From Pseudomonas sp. G2-4 (lineage in GTDB: Bacteria > Pseudomonadota > Gammaproteobacteria > Pseudomonadales > Pseudomonadaceae): a DNA stretch of 64,000 nucleotides. The notes beneath the pieces were generated by a model. The model was not told the DNA's origin, made no database searches, and saw only the letters and a program-made list of their open reading frames with translations. The stretch lies in the NCBI RefSeq assembly GCF_030064125.1, contig NZ_CP125957.1, forward strand, positions 3,844,001 through 3,908,000, given 5' to 3'. Positions 43,787 through 52,155 of this stretch are shown here, one piece after another (position 1 is the first letter of the stretch; the number at the start of each line of letters is the position of its first letter). The translations under genes were made by a program, and so were the position numbers.

Positions 43787-44875
43787 ATGACAACACTCGT
43801 GCTGAAAGCGTTGAGCGGAGAGCATTTTGAATTCGACTACCTCGTCGACCAATATGATTTCATGCGAAATGAATTGAATTTTTGGAAACCAAAAATAAAA
43901 AATCTCCAACAAAAAGGAAAATCGAGTCCCCATCAGGCCTTGGAAAATTTAGAGGCCTGCGTAGCGATATTCGAATATCACCTCGCTCAGGAAGAGAATT
44001 ACCTGCTTGACGAGGAGCCGCCAGAAGAAGAACTTTCTGACGTCTGGATTTTCAGCAACTCACCCGCCACAATCAAATGGCTGGAGATTTATTCGAACGC
44101 CCCTGCTATTGCCGCCGGTTTCTACGATGCAATTTTCCTGGGAAGAAGTGACAAGCAAGGCTCATTTAACGACTTCAGCGGATACTTGGCCGCGTATGAG
44201 TTCAAACTTCCCCTGCAAAATTCTTTCGCACAGCGCTCCATCTCAGAAGCGGCGGTGATACGTGGAATTCACTCGAATTTCTTCAAGGTCAAATACAGGC
44301 TCGTAAAAAAAGCAAGAAAGGAGATGAACCAATTTGCCCAGTGGCAAAAGCAGGAAGAGAACGCCTGGGCAACCCGCCTTGAAACGCTAGAGTCCACGTA
44401 TAAGGAAAAGCTTCGGCTGGAGGGCCCCGCGACCTATTGGGCAAAAAAAGCCATGGAACACCAGACACGTGGTTATATCTGGACAGGCGTACTCAGCGTT
44501 ACCTTGTTTTTCTCCGTCATCGGCCTGTGGACGTCCTTCAATCTATGGCTGAGTGGTGACCGCACACCGATCGCCCTCAATCATATCGAGGGCGCGCTCA
44601 TTTTCGTCACCCTTATCTCAACCTTGGCCTTTACCGTCAAAACACTCTCCAAGTTGGTTTTCAGCGCTTTCCACCTTCAACGGGATGCAGAAGAGCGAGA
44701 GCAGCTTACCCACTTGTACCTGACGCTGAGCAAAGACACGCAAGTGGACGACGAATCGAGAAAAATCATCCTTCAATCGCTGTTCAGCCGCTCGGAGACC
44801 GGTCTTATCTCCAACGAGTCCGGGCCGACCATGCCAGGGCTGACTGACCTGCTGTCTGCTTTCAAAAAGGGCTGA
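43787..44875 (+). CDS. DUF6161-like membrane protein, second gene of the cassette
   Basis: 362 residues; ATG 43787 starts 2 bases after the previous stop, so translation is coupled. Residues 1-225 are soluble and helical with many charged residues. Two membrane helices follow (about 229-252 and 270-295), and the cytoplasmic tail (LTHLYLTLSKDTQVDDESRKIILQSLFSRSETGLI region) fits what I recall of DUF6161. Role unknown; membrane partners of HEPN toxins act as sensors, anchors or effectors. The tail is the best-conserved part of the family and may be the contact site for the HEPN protein. Confidence 0.75.
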   Translation: MTTLVLKALSGEHFEFDYLVDQYDFMRNELNFWKPKIKNLQQKGKSSPHQALENLEACVAIFEYHLAQEENYLLDEEPPEEELSDVWIFSNSPATIKWLEIYSNAPAIAAGFYDAIFLGRSDKQGSFNDFSGYLAAYEFKLPLQNSFAQRSISEAAVIRGIHSNFFKVKYRLVKKARKEMNQFAQWQKQEENAWATRLETLESTYKEKLRLEGPATYWAKKAMEHQTRGYIWTGVLSVTLFFSVIGLWTSFNLWLSGDRTPIALNHIEGALIFVTLISTLAFTVKTLSKLVFSAFHLQRDAEEREQLTHLYLTLSKDTQVDDESRKIILQSLFSRSETGLISNESGPTMPGLTDLLSAFKKG

Positions 44876-45136
44876 CAGACCACCAATGAGTCATTCGGAC
44901 AGCGCCTGGGTCTTTGCTGATCGCGCTTTCGCTTCCGCCCAAGCCTGAAATCCGGCCCGGTATTTACTGCTGGGCTGGCCGCTGATTTGAGCAAGAAATG
45001 TGGTCGGTAGAGCCGTTGCTGACGGAACATACCGAATCGATTTGCCGCTCTTGTCAGGCCTCGTTGCAGGTGAGATACACACACTTTCCACGGATAAAAG
45101 CCGTCCGATCAAGTGCCTCTTCAAGGGTGATCTACC
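44876..45136. other. Intergenic stretch, possibly a gene relic on the minus strand
   Basis: On the minus strand, 45053-44891 encodes a protein-like tail (SIRYVPSATALPTTF, SSKYRAGFQAWAEAKARS) without a start of its own. It may be the end of a gene cut by insertion of the cassette. No ribosome site or full frame. Confidence 0.35.
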
Positions 45137-45994
45137 ATGTCCCTTTCGCAACGCCCCACTTACCTCTATCGTTCCATGACCGCCGCCGATGTCCCTGCGG
45201 CACACGCCTTGTCCGTGCAGTTGAAATGGCCCCACCGCTTGGAGGACTGGGCGATGCTGCAGCGCGTCGCCCAAGGTTTCGTGGTGGAAGATCAAGGTCG
45301 CCTGATCGGTACTGCCTTCACCTGCCCCCAGGGTAGCCACGCCACCATCGGCCTGGTGATTGTCGATGATGAGTACCAGGGCCAGGGGATCGGTCGCAAG
45401 CTGATGGAACTGGCCATCGAGGCCTGCGGATCGCGGACCGCCATCCTCAATGCGACGTTGGCCGGCGCCCCGTTGTATGCCAGCCAGGGGTTCGTTGACT
45501 TCGGGCATGTCCAGCAGCATCAGGGCCAAGCGCGGGGGCCTGCCCTCCAGGAGTTGGCCGCCGGCGAACGTTGCCGCACGTTGACCACAGCCGATCACGC
45601 CGAGCTGATCCGGCTGGCCAATGCCGGCAGTGGGCTGGACCGAACAGCCATTCTCAATGACTTGTTCGATGTCGTTGAACATGCCGTGGGCCTGGAGCAA
45701 GGCGGTCACTTGTGCGCCTTCGCCCTGCTGCGCCCCTTTGGCCGTGGTCGCTGCATTGGCCCGGTCATTGCCCAAAACCCTGAGCAGGCCAAGCACCTGA
45801 TCGCGCTGCTGCTGGCCCAGGTGCCGGATGCCTTCGTGCGCATCGACATTCCCTCGAACAGCGGCCTGGCCCCCTGGTTGGAAGAAGCCGGGCTCAAGCA
45901 CGTCGACACCGTCGCCCAGATGGCCCGTGGCACCCCCCCGGAGGCCACCGGCGCGGTGCGGCAGTTCGTGCTGGTGACCCAAGCCATTGGCTGA
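45137..45994 (+). CDS. GNAT-family acetyltransferase
   Basis: 285 residues. An N-terminal GNAT fold (residues about 8-140) with the acetyl-CoA loop VDDEYQGQGIGRKLMELA near residue 80, followed by a second, related domain. Two-domain GNATs of this length are common in Pseudomonas and their substrates are mostly unknown. It shares an operon with the cupin gene 41 bp downstream. Confidence 0.88.
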   Translation: MSLSQRPTYLYRSMTAADVPAAHALSVQLKWPHRLEDWAMLQRVAQGFVVEDQGRLIGTAFTCPQGSHATIGLVIVDDEYQGQGIGRKLMELAIEACGSRTAILNATLAGAPLYASQGFVDFGHVQQHQGQARGPALQELAAGERCRTLTTADHAELIRLANAGSGLDRTAILNDLFDVVEHAVGLEQGGHLCAFALLRPFGRGRCIGPVIAQNPEQAKHLIALLLAQVPDAFVRIDIPSNSGLAPWLEEAGLKHVDTVAQMARGTPPEATGAVRQFVLVTQAIG

Positions 45995-46035
45995 AAAAAC
46001 CGTCCTCATCAACGTTGCTCTGGAGAATCATTTTC

Positions 46036-46743
46036 ATGCTCGAACCGACCGCAGTGCTGTTGGCACACGCCGATGGCCGTCTCGCTTCAACCCCGTTCAC
46101 GCCAGGTTCGCTGGGCGCCAACGATCCGTTTGACCGACTCATCGCCTATGCCGGGGCGGATGGCATGGCTGCCGGTGTGGTCCGGGCGAGTGGCCGGTTC
46201 AGCGTCGATGACTACCCCTTCAATGAAACCATCGTGGTGCATGCCGGCGCGGTCACCCTCAGGAGTCAGGCGCAAACGCTGCAGCTCAAGCCAGGTGAGA
46301 GCGCGGTGATCGGCCTGGGGACGGCCCTTGAAGTGGAGGCGCAAGCTGAGTCCCTCTGGGCATTCTGCGCTGATGTCCCGGTGGTTGACGCGCGTCATCC
46401 CGGGCTCACGGCGCTCCCCGCCCACACCCATCTCTCGCCCTCCGCGGCACCGGATGATGAGATCCTGATCAGCCCGCCGCCCCAATGTCGTTCGCACAAT
46501 CTGTTTGTCGAAGAAGCGACCAACCTGCGTATCGGCGTCTGGGACTCGACGCCATACACCCGCCGCTCACGGCCGCATAAACTGCATGAACTGATGCACG
46601 TGCTCGAAGGCAGCATCACCTTGCAGACAGCCGATGGCAGCGACCTGACGGTCAACACTGGCGATACCGTGTTCGTGCCCCTGAATGCGCCGTGTGCCTG
46701 GCAGAGCAGCGTCTATGTGCGCAAGGTCTACGTCGTCAAATAG
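46036..46743 (+). CDS. Cupin-domain protein
   Basis: 235 residues from ATG 46036 with GGAG 10 bases upstream. Two cupin-type halves: VHAGAVTLRSQAQTLQLKPGESAVIG in the first and RPHKLHELMHVLEGSITLQTADG with NTGDTVFVPLNAPCAW in the second. The second half keeps metal-type His and Glu (KLHELMHVLEGS), so it may bind a metal ion. Similar proteins serve as sensors or small-molecule isomerases. It follows the GNAT gene directly. Confidence 0.85.
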   Translation: MLEPTAVLLAHADGRLASTPFTPGSLGANDPFDRLIAYAGADGMAAGVVRASGRFSVDDYPFNETIVVHAGAVTLRSQAQTLQLKPGESAVIGLGTALEVEAQAESLWAFCADVPVVDARHPGLTALPAHTHLSPSAAPDDEILISPPPQCRSHNLFVEEATNLRIGVWDSTPYTRRSRPHKLHELMHVLEGSITLQTADGSDLTVNTGDTVFVPLNAPCAWQSSVYVRKVYVVK

Positions 46744-46763
46744 CCTGGGCTAATGATGGTCCT

Positions 46764-46857
46764 GTGGCGAGGGAGCTTGCTCCCGCTGGGTCGCGCAGCG
46801 GCCCCCAAAAAAGCGGTGAGCGCTTCGCACTCAAGCGGGAGCAAGCTCCCTCGCCAC
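46764..46857. repeat. REP pair, GTGGCGAGGGAGC family
   Basis: GTGGCGAGGGAGCTTGCTCC at the left and GGGAGCAAGCTCCCTCGCCAC at the right are inverted copies, with a spacer of 50 bp. Same family as the blocks at 3.8-7.9 kb. A second REP type (GGCAGGCTCGCTCCCACAGG) follows at 46904-46923. Confidence 0.8.
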
Positions 46858-46958
46858 CGGGTTTGTCGATTGCCTCAAGTGAACAGCATTTCGCCGCCAT
46901 CGCGGGCAGGCTCGCTCCCACAGGGAATCTGTGGTGAATATCAACTTTTCTATAGCCC

Positions 46959-46984
46959 AAAAAAAGCCCGCAGTGTGCGCGGGC
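46959..46984 (-). terminator. Rho-independent terminator of the dehydrogenase gene
   Basis: On the minus strand GCCCGC pairs with GCGGGC (46966-46971 with 46979-46984) and is followed by seven T residues. It ends the gene that stops at 47004. Confidence 0.85.
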
Positions 46985-47003
46985 AAAGGGTGTCGCAGGT
47001 CTT

Positions 47004-48086
47004 TCAAAGCGCGGCGGCGATGGCCTTGCCGACATCCTGGGTCGAGCCCTGCCCCCCCAGGTCGGGTGTGATGGGTCCGTTGGCGATAACCTGTTCGATG
47101 GCCTGGAGAATCCCGTCATGGGCCGCGCGATAGCGTTCATCGCCGTTGCCCAGGAAGTCGAGCATCAAGGCGCCGGACCAGATCATCGCAATCGGGTTGG
47201 CGATGTTCCGCCCGTAGATATCCGGCGCCGAGCCGTGCACCGGCTCGAACAGCGACGGGAAACGCCGTTGCGGATCAAGGTTGGCCGACGGGGCGATGCC
47301 GATGGTGCCGGCGCAGGCCGGGCCCAGGTCGGAAAGGATGTCGCCAAACAGATTGGACGCCACCACCACATCAAAACGGTCCGGCTGCAAAACGAAACGG
47401 GCGCAGAGGATGTCGATGTGTTGCTTGTCCCACGTCACGTCCGGGTATTGCTCGGCCATCAATGCCGTGCGCTCGTCCCAGTACGGCATGCTGATGGAGA
47501 TGCCGTTGGACTTGGTCGCCGCCGTCAGGCGTTTGCGCGGTCGGGTCTGGGCCAGGTCGAAGGCGAACTTGAGGATCCGGTCGACGCCTCGACGGGTAAA
47601 CACCGACTCCTGGAGCACGAACTCATGCTCCGTGCCTTCGAACATCTTGCCACCCACCGAGGAGTATTCGCCCTCGGTGTTTTCGCGGATCACTACGAAG
47701 TCGATGTCCCCCGCTTCGCGCCCGGCCAGGGGGCACGGCACGCCCGGAAACAGCCGCACCGGACGAATGTTCACGTACTGGTCGAAGTCGCGGCGGAACT
47801 TGAGCAACGAGCCCCACAGGGAAATGTGATCCGGGACCTTGTCCGGCCAACCCACGGCGCCGAAGTAGATCGCGTCGAAGCCCTTGAGCTGCTCGAACCA
47901 GTCGCTGGGCATCATCTGCCCGTGCTCCAGGTAGTAATCACAGTGGGCCCAATCGAGCACTTCGATGCTCAAATCCAGTTGCCACTTTTTCGCGGCCTGC
48001 TCCAAAACCCGTAGCCCTTCAGGCAAGACTTCCTTGCCGATGCCGTCGCCGGCAATGGCGGCGATTCGAAATGGTTTGCTCATCAA
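47004..48086 (-). CDS. ttuC: Tartrate dehydrogenase / D-malate dehydrogenase
   Basis: 360 residues starting MMSKPFRIAAIAGDGIGKEVLPEGLRVL; a start at 48083 is equally possible. Beta-decarboxylating dehydrogenase of the TtuC/DmlA type: RENTEGEYSSVG, an RxxxxR substrate site (LFPGVPCPLAGREAG), FGDILSDLGPACAGTIGIAPS, and GSAPDIYGRNIANPIAMI. NAD+ and Mn2+/Mg2+ dependent; converts tartrate or D-malate (with CO2 release). It is transcribed after the aldehyde dehydrogenase gene, 37 bp away, so both form an operon for a hydroxy-acid or semialdehyde pathway. Confidence 0.85.
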   Translation of the reverse strand: MMSKPFRIAAIAGDGIGKEVLPEGLRVLEQAAKKWQLDLSIEVLDWAHCDYYLEHGQMMPSDWFEQLKGFDAIYFGAVGWPDKVPDHISLWGSLLKFRRDFDQYVNIRPVRLFPGVPCPLAGREAGDIDFVVIRENTEGEYSSVGGKMFEGTEHEFVLQESVFTRRGVDRILKFAFDLAQTRPRKRLTAATKSNGISISMPYWDERTALMAEQYPDVTWDKQHIDILCARFVLQPDRFDVVVASNLFGDILSDLGPACAGTIGIAPSANLDPQRRFPSLFEPVHGSAPDIYGRNIANPIAMIWSGALMLDFLGNGDERYRAAHDGILQAIEQVIANGPITPDLGGQGSTQDVGKAIAAAL

Positions 48087-48123
48087 TCGTGGCTCCCTAG
48101 TGTCTGCTCAAACGATGGCCGCA

Positions 48124-49581
48124 TCACAGCCCACCGATGTGGAAGGCTTTGACTTCAAGGTACTCATCCAGGCCGTATTTGCTGCCTTCGCGGCCCAGAC
48201 CCGACTGCTTGATGCCACCGAAGGGCGCGACTTCCATGGAGATGAGCCCCGTGTTGAGCCCCACCATGCCGAACTCCAACGCCTCGCCAAACCGCCATGA
48301 ACGCCGCAGATCCTGGGTGAAGTAATAAGCCCCCAGGCCATACGGCGTGGCGTTGGCCAGGGCCAAGGCCTCCTCTTCGGTCGTAAAGCGCATCAGCGGG
48401 GCGACGGGGCCGAAGGTTTCTTCGTTAGCCAGCAACATCCCGGCGTGGGCTTCGCCCAGTACCGTTGGCTGGACGAACTGGCTGTCGCCTTCAGGAACTC
48501 CACCACAGAGCAGACGCGCGCCCTGGCTCAACGCATCGTCGATGTGCCGGGCAACTTTGTTCACAGCAGCCTGGTTGATCAGCGGGCCGATCATCACGTC
48601 AGCCTCCAGGCCGTTGCCGACCTTAAGCTTGCCCACCTCCTCCACCAGGCGCTCGGCGAAGCGCTCGTAGATGCCGTCCTGCACCAGGATGCGGTTGGCG
48701 CAGACGCAAGTCTGGCCGGCGTTGCGAAACTTGCTGAGCATGATGCCCGTGACGGCCTGCTCCAGGTCCGCGTCGTCGAACACAATGAACGGCGCGTTGC
48801 CCCCCAGTTCCAGGCTCAAGCGCTTGATGTGTTCGGCGCTCTGGCGCATCAGCAGCCGCCCGACCGCCGTCGAACCGGTAAAGGAAATCTTGCGCACCGT
48901 CGGGTTGCCGGTCAGCTCTTCGCCGATGCCGGCGGGCAAGCCGGTCACCACGTTGAACACTCCAGCGGGAATCCCGACTCGCTCGGCCAGCACGGCCAGC
49001 GCCAAGGCCGACAAAGGCGTCAGGTCCGAAGGTTTGACGATCACCGGGCAACCCGCTGCCAAGGCCGGTGCGCACTTTCGGGTGATCATCGCATTGGGGA
49101 AGTTCCACGGCGTGATCGCGGCGCAGACGCCCACCGGCTGCTTGAGCGTGAGCAGGCGTCGGTCGCCGCTCGGGGCCGGAATGGTTTCGCCATAGACCCG
49201 GCGGGCTTCTTCGGCAAACCATTTGGCAAAGCCCGCCCCATAGCGAATTTCGCCTTTGGCTTCATTCAGCGGCTTGCCCTGTTCACGGGTCATGATCAGC
49301 GCCAGGTCGTCGAGGTTGTCGATCATGGCGTGATACCAACGCTCCAGCAGCGCCGCCCGCTCCGCCGCTGGGCGCGCACGCCAGGCCGGCCAGGCGCGCT
49401 CGGCGGCCTCGATCGCGCGGCGGGTTTCCACGCCTTGCATGGCCGGCACCCGGGCGAGTACCTGGCCGGTGGCGGGGTCGATGACGTCAAGGGTGGCCGC
49501 GTTTTCGGCGCCGATCCACTGACCGTCGACGTAAGCGAGTTCTGCCAACAGGCTGGAGTCTTTCAATTGATTCTTGAGCAT
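48124..49581 (-). CDS. gabD: NAD(P)-dependent succinate-semialdehyde dehydrogenase
   Basis: 485 residues. Aldehyde-dehydrogenase signatures: TPWNFPNAMITRK, FTGSTAVGRLLM, ELGGNAPFIVFDDAD with the catalytic Glu, NAGQTCVCANRILVQ with catalytic Cys near 288, and EETFGPVAPLMRF. The N-terminal NP-like residues and length fit GabD. It oxidises succinate semialdehyde to succinate. It is located between the opine-type catabolic locus and ttuC, and with gabT at 40 kb could complete GABA-type breakdown. Confidence 0.88.
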   Translation of the reverse strand: MLKNQLKDSSLLAELAYVDGQWIGAENAATLDVIDPATGQVLARVPAMQGVETRRAIEAAERAWPAWRARPAAERAALLERWYHAMIDNLDDLALIMTREQGKPLNEAKGEIRYGAGFAKWFAEEARRVYGETIPAPSGDRRLLTLKQPVGVCAAITPWNFPNAMITRKCAPALAAGCPVIVKPSDLTPLSALALAVLAERVGIPAGVFNVVTGLPAGIGEELTGNPTVRKISFTGSTAVGRLLMRQSAEHIKRLSLELGGNAPFIVFDDADLEQAVTGIMLSKFRNAGQTCVCANRILVQDGIYERFAERLVEEVGKLKVGNGLEADVMIGPLINQAAVNKVARHIDDALSQGARLLCGGVPEGDSQFVQPTVLGEAHAGMLLANEETFGPVAPLMRFTTEEEALALANATPYGLGAYYFTQDLRRSWRFGEALEFGMVGLNTGLISMEVAPFGGIKQSGLGREGSKYGLDEYLEVKAFHIGGL

Positions 49582-49730
49582 GGTCGCGTCCTGTTCCGAG
49601 GTATTTCCAGTCTAAGGAGATGCCACGGGGCAGGATGCTGAAAGTGCGGTTTGGGCAGTGTTGGATGCTGAAGTTTTGTGCTGGGACGGCAGGCTCTACC
49701 GAGAAGGATTCAGGCTAAACACAGCACCCT

Positions 49731-49820
49731 GTGGGAGCGAGCTTGCTCGCGATGGCGTCGGCCCATTCAACATGGATGCAAGCTGATCCACCGCTATCGC
49801 GAGCAAGCTCGCTCCCACAG
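49731..49820. repeat. REP pair, GTGGGAGCGAGC family
   Basis: CTGTGGGAGCGAGCTTGCTC and GAGCAAGCTCGCTCCCACAG form inverted arms about 50 bp apart. This is the second common REP family of fluorescent pseudomonads. It lies in the 265-bp gap between the gabD and argE-like genes. Confidence 0.85.
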
Positions 49821-49846
49821 GGGACCTGTGTTGGCGGGACATTTGG

Positions 49847-51004
49847 CTACCGTTTCAACGACCCCAACAGCCCTTCCAAAAACCGCTCCCCCGCGTCCAT
49901 CTGGCTGATCTCGATGAACTCGTCAGGCTTGTGCGCCTGTTCAATGGAGCCCGGGCCGCAAACGACGACCGGTACATCCAGGCGCTGCTTGAACAAACCG
50001 CCCTCGGTGCCGAAAGACACCTTGGTGATGCCGGTGTCCGGGGCGGCGAAGTTTTTCAGAAAGCGCACAGCCTCGACGCTCGGATGGGTATCCAGGCCGG
50101 GATAGACGTTCAGGGTTTCGATTTCGATGTCCGCCACGCTGGAGAGCTTCTTGGCTTCGCGCACGATCACTTCGGCCCGCTCGCGAAGTTGCTCCAGGAA
50201 CGGATCCAGGTCATCGGCCGGCAGGTTGCGTACTTCGAAATCCAGGGTGCACAGGTTGGGCACGATGTTCAGCGCCTTGCCGCCGACAATCTGTCCGACA
50301 TGCACCGTGCTGTAGGGGACGTCGTAGTCGGCATCCTGGGCGCCCTGCTCTTGCAGCTGCTGCTGGCTCTGGCGCAGTGCCGTAATGAAATCGCAGGCCA
50401 CGTGAATCGCGTTGACCGAGCGCGGCGCCAGCGACGAGTGCGCCTCCAGGCCCCGGCAGTAAGTGCGGTAGGAACCCTTGCCTTTGTGGCCGAGCACAAA
50501 CTGCATGTTGGTCGGCTCGCCGATCACACACAGAAACGGCCGCACCGGCGCCAGGTGCAGCACGTCGAGCAAACGGCGAACCCCCACGCAACCGATCTCT
50601 TCGTCGTGGGACAGCGCCAGTTGCAGCGGTCGGTTCAAGGTGTGTTCGGCAGCATCGAGCATGGCGTCGATGGCCAGCGCGATGAAGCCTTTCATGTCAC
50701 AACTGCCGCGCCCGTAGACCCGCCCGTCCCGCAGCGTTGCCTGGAACGCCGGGACGGTCCAGGCCTGCCCCGCCGCCGGTACCACGTCGGTGTGACCGGA
50801 CAGCAGGATCCCCGGCAACTCACGCGGCCCGGTGCTGGCGAACAGGTTGGCTTTCTTGCCGCTTTCATCCTTGACGATCAGCGACTCGACACCCTTGCTC
50901 AGCAACAGCTCGCGCACGTACTCAATCAGGGCCATGTTCGATTCTGAAGAGACTGTTTCAAAGGCCAGCAGGCGTTCGAAAATAGCTAAAACCCGGGGTT
51001 TCAT
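49847..51004 (-). CDS. argE: ArgE-type acetylornithine deacetylase / M20 peptidase
   Basis: 385 residues. M20 metallopeptidase signatures: LLSGHTDVVPA (metal His-x-Asp), YGRGSCDMKGFIALAID, LSHDEEIGCVGVRRLL with catalytic Glu-Glu, and a late metal site. It removes the acetyl (or acyl) group from N-acetylornithine or a similar compound. It is the last gene of the catabolic locus, overlapping the oxidase gene by 4 bases, so it probably hydrolyses an N-acyl or N-substituted amino acid and not the biosynthetic intermediate. The name is at family level. Confidence 0.85.
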   Translation of the reverse strand: MKPRVLAIFERLLAFETVSSESNMALIEYVRELLLSKGVESLIVKDESGKKANLFASTGPRELPGILLSGHTDVVPAAGQAWTVPAFQATLRDGRVYGRGSCDMKGFIALAIDAMLDAAEHTLNRPLQLALSHDEEIGCVGVRRLLDVLHLAPVRPFLCVIGEPTNMQFVLGHKGKGSYRTYCRGLEAHSSLAPRSVNAIHVACDFITALRQSQQQLQEQGAQDADYDVPYSTVHVGQIVGGKALNIVPNLCTLDFEVRNLPADDLDPFLEQLRERAEVIVREAKKLSSVADIEIETLNVYPGLDTHPSVEAVRFLKNFAAPDTGITKVSFGTEGGLFKQRLDVPVVVCGPGSIEQAHKPDEFIEISQMDAGERFLEGLLGSLKR

Positions 51005-52155
51005 GAGGCCTTGCTCCGTTGCTCGGCTGAAGGGGTGAACCGGCGGATGGAGAACGGCTCGATCGAGGTACTGGTGCTACCGGTGCTGATGAGTTCGGCC
51101 ATGACGTCGCCAACGCCGGGGCCGAGCTGGAAGCCGTGACCGCAGAAACCGAAAGCGTAGTACAAGCCGTCGACGTTGCCGCTGGGCCCCATCACCGGCA
51201 GGGAATCGGGTAGATACCCTTCGATGCCGCTCCACACGCGAATGATATTGAGATTGCCCACGCCCGGCAGCAGCCGGCGCATCTGGTCCAGTTGGTTGAG
51301 GATGCTGCGCGGCTCGACATGGGCCCGGCGGTTAAGCATGTCCGGCTTGCTGCGATAACCGCCGCCGATAATGAGGTTGCCCCGAGGGATCTGGCGGAAA
51401 TAGATCACCTCTTCCGGGATCTTGGTGTACACCCCGATCACCGTCGGCAAGGCATAGGGCACCGGTTCGGTGACGGCCATCTGCGGGCCATTGGTGTCCA
51501 ACGGTACCGGCTCACCGAACTGCGCCGAGAGCTTCTGGCCCCAGGCGCCAGCGGTAATCAACAGCTGGGCGGCGCTGAACTGGCGGCCGTCGGTGGTGGT
51601 GATGCTGAAGCCATCACCGATCTTCTGCACCTCGGCCACTTCGGTGCGTTCCTCGATCTGCGCGCCGAGCCGCCTGGCGGCCCTGGCAAACGCGGGGGCC
51701 GCCAGGCGGGGATTGGCGTGACCATCGTGAGGGGCATAAGAGCCGCCTTTCACCTCTTTGCCGAGAAACGGGAAACGCGCGTGCAGTTCGCTGCCACGAT
51801 AGATCTGCAAGTCCAGTTGCGCCGCTTCCGGTGCTGCGGCGTAGGCCTCCAGCTCAGGGATTTCGTCTTCGCGATAGCACACGCGCATGTGCCCGCTGGC
51901 AATGAATTCCAAGTCGTCATCGATCAGTTCGGGCAGGCGCTTCCACAGCGCCCAGGACCGGTTCGCCAGTTCCAGTTGCCCGAGGTAACGCCCCTGGCGC
52001 CGCACGTTGCCGAAGTTCACGCCGCTGGCGTACTGACCGATCTGGTCGCGCTCGAGCAGGATCACCGATTGCCCCCGCTGCCGCAGGAAAAACGCCGCCG
52101 CCGAGCCCATCAGGCCGCCGCCGACGATCACGACATCGGCCTTGTGTACCGTCAT
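51001..52155 (-). CDS. FAD-dependent oxidoreductase, opine/sarcosine oxidase beta-like
   Basis: I start at ATG 52155; 384 residues. N-terminal FAD site (ADVVIVGGGLMGSAAAFFLRQRG), GVNFGNVRRQGR, a substrate-domain beta sheet, and a C-terminal FCGHGFQLGPGVGD FAD contact. DAO-family subunit of the kind found as HcnC, OoxB or beta-sarcosine oxidase. It overlaps the next upstream gene by 4 bases (ATGA) and should form a complex with the two other subunits in the membrane or cytoplasm. Confidence 0.88.
   Translation of the reverse strand: MTVHKADVVIVGGGLMGSAAAFFLRQRGQSVILLERDQIGQYASGVNFGNVRRQGRYLGQLELANRSWALWKRLPELIDDDLEFIASGHMRVCYREDEIPELEAYAAAPEAAQLDLQIYRGSELHARFPFLGKEVKGGSYAPHDGHANPRLAAPAFARAARRLGAQIEERTEVAEVQKIGDGFSITTTDGRQFSAAQLLITAGAWGQKLSAQFGEPVPLDTNGPQMAVTEPVPYALPTVIGVYTKIPEEVIYFRQIPRGNLIIGGGYRSKPDMLNRRAHVEPRSILNQLDQMRRLLPGVGNLNIIRVWSGIEGYLPDSLPVMGPSGNVDGLYYAFGFCGHGFQLGPGVGDVMAELISTGSTSTSIEPFSIRRFTPSAEQRSKAS

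Noticed and set aside
47004..48086. Call as 3-isopropylmalate dehydrogenase (leuB)
   Set aside because: Sequence signatures and length fit the tartrate/D-malate branch better, and there are no leu genes near it.
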